Of a stretch of 64,000 nt of DNA, positions 43,498-50,594 are shown piece after piece. Both the position numbers and the translations under genes were made by a program. The first letter of the stretch is position 1. Each line of letters opens with the position of its first letter. The notes beneath the pieces were generated by a model that ran no database searches, was not told the DNA's origin, and worked only from the letters and a program-made list of their open reading frames with translations. The DNA is from Rhizobium herbae. Its GTDB lineage: Bacteria > Pseudomonadota > Alphaproteobacteria > Rhizobiales > Rhizobiaceae. The DNA lies in contig NZ_JAEUAO010000003.1 in NCBI RefSeq assembly GCF_019511375.1, forward strand, positions 124,001-188,000, written 5' to 3'.

Positions 43498-44157
43498 CTA
43501 GATGCGGGTCAAGCCCAGCCCACCGCGGAGGATTTCGGGGCGGACGTGCTGATAGTTCGCAATTTGGTTGTGGGAGCCATCAAAACCGTGCTTGCGGGTC
43601 TCAGTCACAACCATCACGGTGCAACCGGCTGAAACCGCCGCGGCGATTCCGGCTTCCGCGTCCTCGAATGCCAGACAGCGCACAGGGTTCACAGCCAGCC
43701 GTTCGGCAGCGAGGTTGAAGCAATCCGGCGCGGGTTTTCCCTTCTGGACGTCTTCGGCCGTCACCAGGATGGCTGGAGTCGGCAACCCCGCCGCCTCTAG
43801 CCTTGTTCTTGCAAGGGCCAGTGGCGCCGATGTCACGACAGCCCACTTGTGCGGGGGCAGACTGTTGAGGAAGAGTGATGCCCCCGGAATGGGCACCACC
43901 CCTTCGACTTCGGCGATTTCAGCCTTCGTGATGGCCGACGCCTCGGCCTCCGGATCGATGTGGGAAAGACTGAGGGACGCGATCGTCTCCGATACCTTCC
44001 TCCCATGAATGGTTGGAAGATAGACTTCCGGATCGAGGCCAATCTTTCGGAACCAAGCCCCCCATACGCGCTCCGCCGCAGCAATCGAATTGAGGATGGT
44101 GCCATCCATGTCGAACAGGAAGGCTTCGAAGGTATCGTCGAAAAAATGGTCGGACAT
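43498..44157 (-). CDS. HAD family sugar-phosphate phosphatase
   Basis: This 219-residue HAD hydrolase has motif I EAFLFDMDGTILNS (nucleophile and acid Asp), motif II VVTSAPLA, motif III DVQKGKPAPDCFNLA and motif IV LAFEDAEAGIAAAVSAG. The cap is the small helical type used by beta-phosphoglucomutases and 2-deoxyglucose-6-phosphatases. It is the last gene of the second sugar operon, 41 bp after the RbsD-like gene. It may dephosphorylate a dead-end sugar phosphate from this pathway. Confidence 0.92.
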   Translation of the reverse strand: MSDHFFDDTFEAFLFDMDGTILNSIAAAERVWGAWFRKIGLDPEVYLPTIHGRKVSETIASLSLSHIDPEAEASAITKAEIAEVEGVVPIPGASLFLNSLPPHKWAVVTSAPLALARTRLEAAGLPTPAILVTAEDVQKGKPAPDCFNLAAERLAVNPVRCLAFEDAEAGIAAAVSAGCTVMVVTETRKHGFDGSHNQIANYQHVRPEILRGGLGLTRI

Positions 44158-44198
44158 GTATCAACGTTCGGATCAGGTTTTCTTCAGGCCATCGCTCC

Positions 44199-44633
44199 TC
44201 ACTCGGGAGCGATGACTCCCTTGCGCAGAATGACCCCGCCATAGAAGCGCCGCTCCCCGGTGACGACGACCGTGTGGGCCGCCCGCACGCGATCCTTGAA
44301 GTTATCCGGCTCGACCGCGGTCAACTCGATCGTTTTTCCTTCGCTCCTTTCGAGAACGGCAGCGTAGTCCTTGAATACCGGGAGGATTTTTGCCGGGTCG
44401 TTTTCCGCGATCATGCGCCAGGCCACGTGCGGCTCCTGCTCTTCGAGAGGAAGCACTCCTATGATGGCCTCGAGGACGCGTGGGCCATCGACGCCATCGA
44501 GGCGGATGAGGCGGTTGTCTCCCCCGTCACATGGAAAGTTCGCGTCAACAATCGCGATGTCATGGCGATGTCCCATTGCCCTCAGGGCGTAGAGCAGTTC
44601 AGGCGACAGAATGGGATCGATGCGCTTCAGCAT
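44199..44633 (-). CDS. RbsD/FucU family sugar mutarotase
   Basis: This 144-residue protein starts MLKRIDPILSPELLYALRAM. The family signature is MGHRHDIAIVDANFPCD, carrying the catalytic His, with a C-terminal FYGGVILRKGV segment (F-Y-G-x-x-I-x-x-K-G-V). These enzymes interconvert anomers of ribose, fucose or similar sugars after import. GAGGAGGAAG lies before the ATG. A copy of the ACAAATACAAATA element sits 32 bases upstream (44665-44687), so it may have its own regulated promoter downstream of the ROK gene. Confidence 0.93.
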   Translation of the reverse strand: MLKRIDPILSPELLYALRAMGHRHDIAIVDANFPCDGGDNRLIRLDGVDGPRVLEAIIGVLPLEEQEPHVAWRMIAENDPAKILPVFKDYAAVLERSEGKTIELTAVEPDNFKDRVRAAHTVVVTGERRFYGGVILRKGVIAPE

Positions 44634-44664
44634 GGGTTCTTCCTCCTCAGTTCCATTTGCTTTT

Positions 44665-44687
44665 GCTTTATACAAATACAAATACGC
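44665..44687. promoter_or_regulatory. candidate ROK operator before the RbsD-like gene
   Basis: GCTTTATACAAATACAAATACGC. Nearly the same sequence, in the opposite orientation relative to its gene, lies before the binding-protein gene at 49939-49962. Both genes belong to one sugar operon, so this is a likely binding site for the repressor encoded at 44716-45876. Confidence 0.55.
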
Positions 44688-44715
44688 TGTCAAACGTGTT
44701 TGTGCGTCGGTTCCT

Positions 44716-45876
44716 CTAGATTGCAGGCAGTTCGGGCAGATCGAAAAGGCTTTCTCGCAAAAGCGCGGCAGCCCCAATGGCCGCACCATCGCCACCGAAT
44801 TTAGCAACGGAAATGGGAGGCACTGCGAAGCCATGAACGAGGTTTTCGGCCACCAAGGCCTCCACTCTCGACGCGACCCTGGGATAGAGCACCGCAAGGG
44901 GGCCGCCGAGAACGATCGTCTTGGGATCGAGGATGTGGATGAGGTTAAGAAAGCCAGTCGCAAGGGCCGACGCCCATTCGTCCAAGGCCTTGTCGAACTC
45001 CGGCGAGCTCCCTAGCAACGCCAGACGCGCCAACCCCTCCGGAATCGGAGCTCCATGGTCGATAAAAGGCAAGAACTTCTGGTAGCCGGCGAGGATTTCG
45101 AAGGTGTGAGTTGCCGCCATCTGTGGCCGCGCGCCCATCACCATGTGCCCCACCTCCCCACCAAGCCCGTGCGCACCTTCAATGACACGGCCCTGTCGCA
45201 AGTGCGCGCTGCCAATCCCCTGGGCAAGCAGCAATAGGAGCGCATCGCTCAAATCGCCCTCCCCGGTATCCGTGGCCACCGCGCTCGCGAGCGCGACAGC
45301 GTCATTGCAGATGTGGATCTTCTGGAAGGGCTGCATGGCTTCGCCCATTGCCGTGACAACATCGACGTCCCGCCAATTAAGCCATGGCGCCGAGATGATT
45401 TTTCCCTCCCGGACGATGCCGGGCACGGAGATGCAAACTCCCCTTACTCGCGAGGACCGCACCTTGGAAACTTCGATGAGTTCTTGCGGCAACCTGGCAA
45501 GAAGCTCGACCACCTGGCAGGGATCTTGGTAGCGATCCGCGATGGACACGATCCTTTTGGCCACGACACGCATCGAGAAGTCGACGAGAACCGCGTTTAT
45601 CTCAGCCGAGGATATGTCCAGCCCGATGAAATATGCGCCCGTCGGGTTGAGGGATACGAGAGCGCCCGGGCGCCCCGCGCCGCTTGCCTCTGCGCTCTCG
45701 TTGAGATCGATGACGAGCTTTTCGGCGAGGAGTTGCTTGATCGAATTGCCTACCGTAGCACGCGTCACGTTCAACTCACGTGCAATGTCCGCGCGCGAAA
45801 GCGAGACGTCCCTGCGCAACACGCGCAGGCAACGGACCGCATTCATGTGTCGTAGCACACTGTTCGTCGTCAACAT
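44716..45876 (-). CDS. ROK family transcriptional repressor
   Basis: This 386-residue protein has an N-terminal winged helix (LSRADIARELNVTRATVGNS, residues about 26-60), then a ROK effector domain with FIGLDISSAEINAVLVDFSM and HICNDAVALASAVATD. As in the other ROK regulator here, the C-x-C-G-x-x-G-C zinc motif is missing: GGEVGHMVMGARPQMAATHT has no cysteine. It is encoded inside the operon between the SDR and RbsD-like genes, which gives autoregulation. The shared ACAAATACAAATA elements are its likely operators. Confidence 0.92.
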   Translation of the reverse strand: MLTTNSVLRHMNAVRCLRVLRRDVSLSRADIARELNVTRATVGNSIKQLLAEKLVIDLNESAEASGAGRPGALVSLNPTGAYFIGLDISSAEINAVLVDFSMRVVAKRIVSIADRYQDPCQVVELLARLPQELIEVSKVRSSRVRGVCISVPGIVREGKIISAPWLNWRDVDVVTAMGEAMQPFQKIHICNDAVALASAVATDTGEGDLSDALLLLLAQGIGSAHLRQGRVIEGAHGLGGEVGHMVMGARPQMAATHTFEILAGYQKFLPFIDHGAPIPEGLARLALLGSSPEFDKALDEWASALATGFLNLIHILDPKTIVLGGPLAVLYPRVASRVEALVAENLVHGFAVPPISVAKFGGDGAAIGAAALLRESLFDLPELPAI

Positions 45877-46012
45877 TCCTCCCAGGACACCATATGTCAG
45901 TCAGGAGCTATCGTAGGATGTCGGCAGCGCATTCGAATCGCTGGCGATGCCATATCTTGACGAACTATCAGATGCCCGAACGCAAGCAAAGGTTACCCTC
46001 CATGTGACGGAT

Positions 46013-46783
46013 TCAAGCCACCGACCACCCACCGTCGACAAGCAGATTTGCACCGGTCACCATCGAGGCCGCCGGCGAGGCAAGATAGACCACTGCCCCA
46101 ACAACGTCGTCGGTATCACCGATGCGGCCAAGTGGAATATGGCCCACCGTCCGACTGTAAAAATCCGGATCTGCAAGCACTGGCCGCGTCGAGTCCGTCC
46201 AAATAAAGGTCGGCGCGACCGTATTGACGGTGATCCCGTACTGGGCCCATTCGGCTGCGAGGCAACGGCTGAGGTGATTGATAGCGGCCTTGCTCATGCA
46301 ATAGATCGCCTCACCGCGCAGCGTCACTGTACCCGCTTGCGAACTTATGTTCACGATCCGTCCGCTTTTCTTTTCGATCATATGGCGTGCGACGGCCTGA
46401 GTAACGAGGAAGGTGCCCTTGATGTTGACGTTCAGGATCTGGTCGATATCCTTCTCTTCAACAAGCTCCGCCAGATTGCCAGGCGCCACGCCAACGTTAT
46501 TCACGAGGATATCGATCATCCCGAAGGTCGCCAACGCGGTGTCGACCGCTTGTGCGATCTGGCGGCTGTCGGAGATATCCATCGGGACCGCGAGGACGCG
46601 GCGGCCCGTGCTTTCCAGTTCCGCCACGAGATCCGCGACCGCCTCGACGTTACGCACGCCAATGATCACGTCGGCCCCGGCGGCTGCACACGCGAGCGCA
46701 CAGGCTCGTCCGATGCCACGCGCGGCGCCAGTAACGAGCGCGACCTTGCCATCGAGACTGAAATTTGGAGCTTTGACCGTCAT
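46013..46783 (-). CDS. short-chain dehydrogenase/reductase
   Basis: This 256-residue classical SDR has a cofactor motif VALVTGAARGIGRACALACA (T-G-x-x-x-G-x-G), then DILVNNVGVAPGNL (N-N-x-G). The catalytic Ser is in GRIVNISSQAGTV and Tyr-x-x-x-Lys in AIYCMSKAAINHLSR. A C-terminal ANLLVDGGWSVA ends the family pattern. It probably oxidises the imported sugar or polyol. It lies 32 bp after the ATPase gene on the same strand and 136 bp before the ROK gene. Confidence 0.94.
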   Translation of the reverse strand: MTVKAPNFSLDGKVALVTGAARGIGRACALACAAAGADVIIGVRNVEAVADLVAELESTGRRVLAVPMDISDSRQIAQAVDTALATFGMIDILVNNVGVAPGNLAELVEEKDIDQILNVNIKGTFLVTQAVARHMIEKKSGRIVNISSQAGTVTLRGEAIYCMSKAAINHLSRCLAAEWAQYGITVNTVAPTFIWTDSTRPVLADPDFYSRTVGHIPLGRIGDTDDVVGAVVYLASPAASMVTGANLLVDGGWSVA

Positions 46784-46815
46784 TTCGAAATTCCACTCGC
46801 TTCAATTGTCGCTGA

Positions 46816-47577
46816 TTATGCGGTAGCGGCTGCGAACCTGGCTGGCTTGCGGCCGAGGATGATCATTTCGAGAGCATCGTCCTGCGTCAGTTCCTTCGTT
46901 GGGTAGGAGCCGACGACCCGCCCGGACTTCATCACCATAATCCGATCGGAGAGCTGGAAAACATCATGCATGTCGTGGCTTATCAGGAAAATCCCGAGTC
47001 CCTGCCGCTTCAGCTCTTGAATGAGCAGGCCGACATTTTTCGTCTCCTCGGGCCCCAATGCCGCAGTAGGTTCATCCATGATCAGAATGCGGGCATTGAA
47101 ATGCAAGGCTCGCGCGATCGCAACTGCCTGTCGCTGCCCGCCCGACATCGAGCGGACGGAAGCGTTGAGCGATGGGATTCTCAAGCGCATGCGCTCGATC
47201 GTCTGCCGAGCGCCATGTTCCATCGCTTCCGTGTCGAGAAAGCCGAAGCGATCGGTCTGCTCGCGCCCAAGGAAGAGGTTGGAGACGGCGTCAAGGTTGT
47301 CGGCGAGCGCAAGCGTCTGATGAATCGTCTCGATTCCCAGTTCCTGGGCGTCATGCGGTGAGCGGATGTCGACCGCCTTTCCGTCGATCAGGATTTGTCC
47401 GCTGTCCGCCGGAAAGACGCCCGAGAGCATCTTGATGAAGGTGGACTTTCCCGCGCCGTTGTGACCGAGCAAGGCCACGACCTCGCCCGACATGAGTGAA
47501 ACGCTAACATTCTCGACGGCGTGAACGCCTCCAAATGCCTTGTTGACGTTACGGGCCTCAAGCAAAGGGGTCGTCAT
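46816..47577 (-). CDS. sugar ABC transporter ATP-binding protein (single-domain, CUT2-type)
   Basis: This protein of about 253 residues starts [20 protein letters not shown]. It has Walker [21 protein letters not shown], signature [17 protein letters not shown] and Walker [19 protein letters not shown]. It has a single nucleotide-binding domain, unlike the duplicated RbsA/XylG, and resembles FrcA-like rhizobial transporters. The ATG overlaps the permease stop by 4 bases. Confidence 0.93.
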   Translation of the reverse strand: MTTPLLEARNVNKAFGGVHAVENVSVSLMSGEVVALLGHNGAGKSTFIKMLSGVFPADSGQILIDGKAVDIRSPHDAQELGIETIHQTLALADNLDAVSNLFLGREQTDRFGFLDTEAMEHGARQTIERMRLRIPSLNASVRSMSGGQRQAVAIARALHFNARILIMDEPTAALGPEETKNVGLLIQELKRQGLGIFLISHDMHDVFQLSDRIMVMKSGRVVGSYPTKELTQDDALEMIILGRKPARFAAATA

Positions 47578-48812
47578 GATAGCCTCCTTTCGCGCCACAT
47601 CGTATCGATCCAGACAGCGAGGACGAGGACGCCTGCAAGGACCATGCTTTGGGTGGGGCTTGGAATGCCAAGGAGGACCATGGCGCTTTGCAGACTCTGC
47701 ATGATGAGAGCGCCGACGCATCCCCCAAGGATCGTCCCCGCGCCTCCGGCAAGCGAAGTTCCGCCGATGACGGCCGCGGCAATCACGTAAAGTTCCATCA
47801 TCGTGCCTGCGCCGCTCGCCGCCGCATTGAGCCGCGCGGTCAGAACTACGGATGCAAGGCCCGAAAGCAGCCCCATCAGAGCGAACACCTTGAGGACCAC
47901 GCGCTGGGTGTTGATGCCGGTTAGACGCGCACTTTGTGGATCACCACCGACGGCAAACACGTGTCGTCCGAACCTGTGTCGTTTGGCGACAAGCGTCATC
48001 GCCGCCGTCGCTGCGATGAGGATCAGGACGGGGAACGCCATCCCCATCGGTTCATCCGTGCTTGGCTTGTTGTAGCTATTCATGATCGCGACGAAACCGA
48101 ATGCGCAGGTACACCAGGCTGCAGCGGAGAAGTAATCAGATGCCTGAAGAGCTTTCTGGATTCCGAGCCGTCTCTTGCGCCGGTGTTTGCGCACCAGGCT
48201 TCCCACGACAAGTCCTGCGACCACGAAGGCAAAGAGCCAACTCAACGGACCGCCTAGGACACCATTCTGACCGCCCCCCAGAATTTGAAAAGTCTCAGTC
48301 AGGGGCGCGATGGTCGTCCCGTCGTTCAGTTCATAGGCCGCGTTCCGCAGGAAGAGCAGCCCTCCGAGCGTTACGACAAAGGAGGGTATCCGCGCATAGG
48401 CCACCAGGGCCCCCTGAATAAGGCCGATGAACACGCCTCCGCCCAGCATGACCAGACTGGCGATCCACCATGCATGGATGCTGTCGGGCAGCCATACGCT
48501 TTGAACGAGGCCGCCGAGAACGCCAAGAAAGCCAACTTGAGAACCGACCGACAGATCGATATGGCGGGTCACGATCACCAGGATCATGCCGGACGCCATG
48601 ATCGCGACGACTGAAACTTGAAGCGACAGGTTGAACAGGTTGCGCGGCGACAGAAAAACTCCGCCGGTGAGAATGTTGGCACAGAGCCAGATCAAGGCGA
48701 GCACGCCGACCATCGCCATCAGGCGCGTATCGGCGTGCCCTCCCCCGATCGCGCGTAGCAAGCGGGGGAGGACCTTACTTGAACTGGACACGGGCTGGGA
48801 CACCGTTGTCAT
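47574..48812 (-). CDS. sugar ABC transporter permease (RbsC/XylH-type)
   Basis: This 412-residue membrane protein has about ten hydrophobic helices (for example VSVVAIMASGMILVIVTRHI and GVFIGLIQGALVAYARIPSF). The family motif VTRHIDLSVGSQVGFLGVLG is present, and GINTQRVVLKVFALMGLLSG follows the GGDPQSARL loop. The length and helix number match XylH-like permeases (longer than RbsC), consistent with a XylF-like binding protein. It lies 24 bp after the binding-protein gene. Confidence 0.93.
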   Translation of the reverse strand: MTTVSQPVSSSSKVLPRLLRAIGGGHADTRLMAMVGVLALIWLCANILTGGVFLSPRNLFNLSLQVSVVAIMASGMILVIVTRHIDLSVGSQVGFLGVLGGLVQSVWLPDSIHAWWIASLVMLGGGVFIGLIQGALVAYARIPSFVVTLGGLLFLRNAAYELNDGTTIAPLTETFQILGGGQNGVLGGPLSWLFAFVVAGLVVGSLVRKHRRKRRLGIQKALQASDYFSAAAWCTCAFGFVAIMNSYNKPSTDEPMGMAFPVLILIAATAAMTLVAKRHRFGRHVFAVGGDPQSARLTGINTQRVVLKVFALMGLLSGLASVVLTARLNAAASGAGTMMELYVIAAAVIGGTSLAGGAGTILGGCVGALIMQSLQSAMVLLGIPSPTQSMVLAGVLVLAVWIDTMWRERRLS

Positions 48813-48836
48813 TGCAAAACTCCTGGATGTCGCGGC

Positions 48837-49874
48837 CTATTCGCACGCCTTCGGCGGATTTTCGGTCACGCCGTTGCACAGCGCATCCTTCGAAATCCAG
48901 CCGGACTGTACGACGAGGTCGAGGTTGTCTCGCGTGATGGCGATCGGATCGAGGATAATGGCGGGTTGCGATGCTCCGGAGTCGGTAGTGCCCGGCGACA
49001 CGCCGGTGACCGAGTCGATCTTGGTGCCCTTGATAATCTCGACAGCCGCCTTCGCTGCCACAGTTCCCAGGGCATTGGCGTCTTTCCAGACGGTCATGGT
49101 TTGCTGCCCCTTGGCGATCCGGTTCAGCACGTTCTTGTCGCCGTCCTGTCCGGAGATGGCGACCTTTCCGAGAAGATTTTGACTTGCCAGCGCTGCGGCG
49201 ACGCCGTTGGCGATGCTGTCGTTCATGGCGAGGACGGCGTCGACCTTGTTGTCGTTGGCAGTCAGCACCTGTTCCATGAGAGCCTGGGCGACGTCGGGCT
49301 TCCACTGCTCCACGTTCTGCTGTGCGACGAACTTGATATCACCCTTGTCGACTGCGCCTTGCACAGCCTGCATCTGGCCACTCTTGAAGACCTGCATGAT
49401 CGTTTGCGCCGGATCGCCATCCATGGCAACCCAGTTGCCCTTCGGCACAGCGTTCAGAAGCGCCTCACCCATCACTCGGCCGACGGCGACGTTGTCGAAG
49501 CTGGTGTAGAGCACGTCGCCCGTGTCGATCGGGGCGTCATACGCTATGACGGTGATGTTTTCGCGTTTCGCCGACTCGATGACGGGGATAATCGCCTTCG
49601 CATCCTGGGCGACGATAATCAGCACCTTCACGCCGCGGGCGATGAGACTTTCGACATCGGCAGCCTGCTTCTGCGGGTCACCCTGCGCGTCGATGCCGAC
49701 ATATTCGACGTCAGCGCCGTCGAAAACGGCCTTCATCGCGGCCTCGTCAATTTTCCAGCGCTCGTCCTGGAAATAGCGCCAGCTTACCCCGACGGCATCC
49801 TGGGCCGCAGCCACGCCGGCCATTAAAGCAGCGGCCGCAACGGCGCCGGCAAGAATTTTCGAAAGTTTCGACAT
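48837..49874 (-). CDS. sugar ABC transporter substrate-binding protein (XylF/RbsB-like)
   Basis: This 345-residue protein starts MSKLSKILAGAVAAAALMAG (signal peptide, cleavage near VAAAQ-DAV). The periplasmic-binding-protein type 1 fold shows VSWRYFQDERWKIDEAAMKA, QAADVESLIARGVKVLIIVA, and AVLAMNDSIANGVAAAL with VAISGQDGDKNVLNRI, all close to D-xylose-binding proteins. The ligand is probably a pentose or related sugar. GGGAGG precedes ATG 49874. It leads the second sugar operon. Confidence 0.92.
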   Translation of the reverse strand: MSKLSKILAGAVAAAALMAGVAAAQDAVGVSWRYFQDERWKIDEAAMKAVFDGADVEYVGIDAQGDPQKQAADVESLIARGVKVLIIVAQDAKAIIPVIESAKRENITVIAYDAPIDTGDVLYTSFDNVAVGRVMGEALLNAVPKGNWVAMDGDPAQTIMQVFKSGQMQAVQGAVDKGDIKFVAQQNVEQWKPDVAQALMEQVLTANDNKVDAVLAMNDSIANGVAAALASQNLLGKVAISGQDGDKNVLNRIAKGQQTMTVWKDANALGTVAAKAAVEIIKGTKIDSVTGVSPGTTDSGASQPAIILDPIAITRDNLDLVVQSGWISKDALCNGVTENPPKACE

Positions 49875-49938
49875 GCAATCCTCCCTTGGAAAGACGTGCG
49901 GCATCTCCCTTGCGGCACGTTCAGCGAGACCTCCTGTC

Positions 49939-49962
49939 GCGCTATTTGTATTTGTTTAAAGC
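49939..49962. promoter_or_regulatory. candidate ROK operator before the XylF-like gene
   Basis: The plus strand reads GCGCTATTTGTATTTGTTTAAAGC apart from being longer than the copy at 44665-44687; the complement contains ACAAATACAAATA in the same context. It lies about 65 bases before ATG 49874. Confidence 0.55.
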
Positions 49963-50594
49963 AGATACATATTTATGTCAATGGTGAGGACGAGCTCAGT
50001 GAAAAACCTCTCACATTCCGCCAAAATAAGGAATTATCACGGGGATTGATGCAGCCCCATCGGCAGCGACCGGAGTTGGGAGTTGTTCCGTTCGCGTGAA
50101 CTTTCCATTCCACCGAGGAAGCTTCAGATCCGCGAGTGGTGGCTTGCGCTAAATCGAAGGCATGTTCGGTTCTGGCTGTCCGAACCGTGTTCTCAAACGA
50201 TCGCGAAGTTCGCTTCGTTCTTCCCCTGGATCGTGATCGTCCCATTCCACCGCCACCGTCGCCTCCTCCTTGAGCAAAGCGATGGTCATGAACCACTCGG
50301 GACTAACAATCCGTGCTCAACCCCTGAGAAGTTACCGGTCTCACATCACAGCAACTAGCCGTGCAGGGCACGTGGGAGCACTATTCTGTCCGACCCGAAG
50401 GCGACGTCCGAGCTTAAGTCTGTCAACGGCAGCACTGCGCCTTCAAGTCGGACACTGAGCAGAGCACCGTGGTATCCCAGAGGCGGACATGCATAGATGC
50501 CGCCGGTGCGGCAGGTTTGTGCCACTTGCAGACCTTACCTCGGAAGCTGCGATCGACGCGTTTCGACCCGAAGCTGCCCTTCAGCGGCCAGAAG
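49963..50594. other. long intergenic region with one possible microprotein
   Basis: Six hundred bases between the second sugar operon and the cyclase gene. Apart from the small frame at 50149-50289, I see no gene, transposase motif or convincing terminator. Open frames here have no consistent protein character. Confidence 0.45.
50149..50289 (-). CDS. possible 46-residue acidic microprotein
   Basis: ATG 50289 opens a frame starting MTIALLKEEATVAVEWDDHD and ending GQPEPNMPSI. It has protein-like composition: a short strand/helix followed by an acidic-basic helix (EERSELRDRLRTRFG). The ribosome site is weak (GAGTGG). The frame extends upstream only to a TGA 12 codons earlier. It could be a genuine small protein or the end of a lost gene. 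Confidence 0.3.
   Translation of the reverse strand: MTIALLKEEATVAVEWDDHDPGEERSELRDRLRTRFGQPEPNMPSI

Noticed and set aside
50350-50594. possible transposase remnant upstream of the cyclase 3' end
   Set aside because: Translated both strands; no transposase motif or terminal repeat could be identified.
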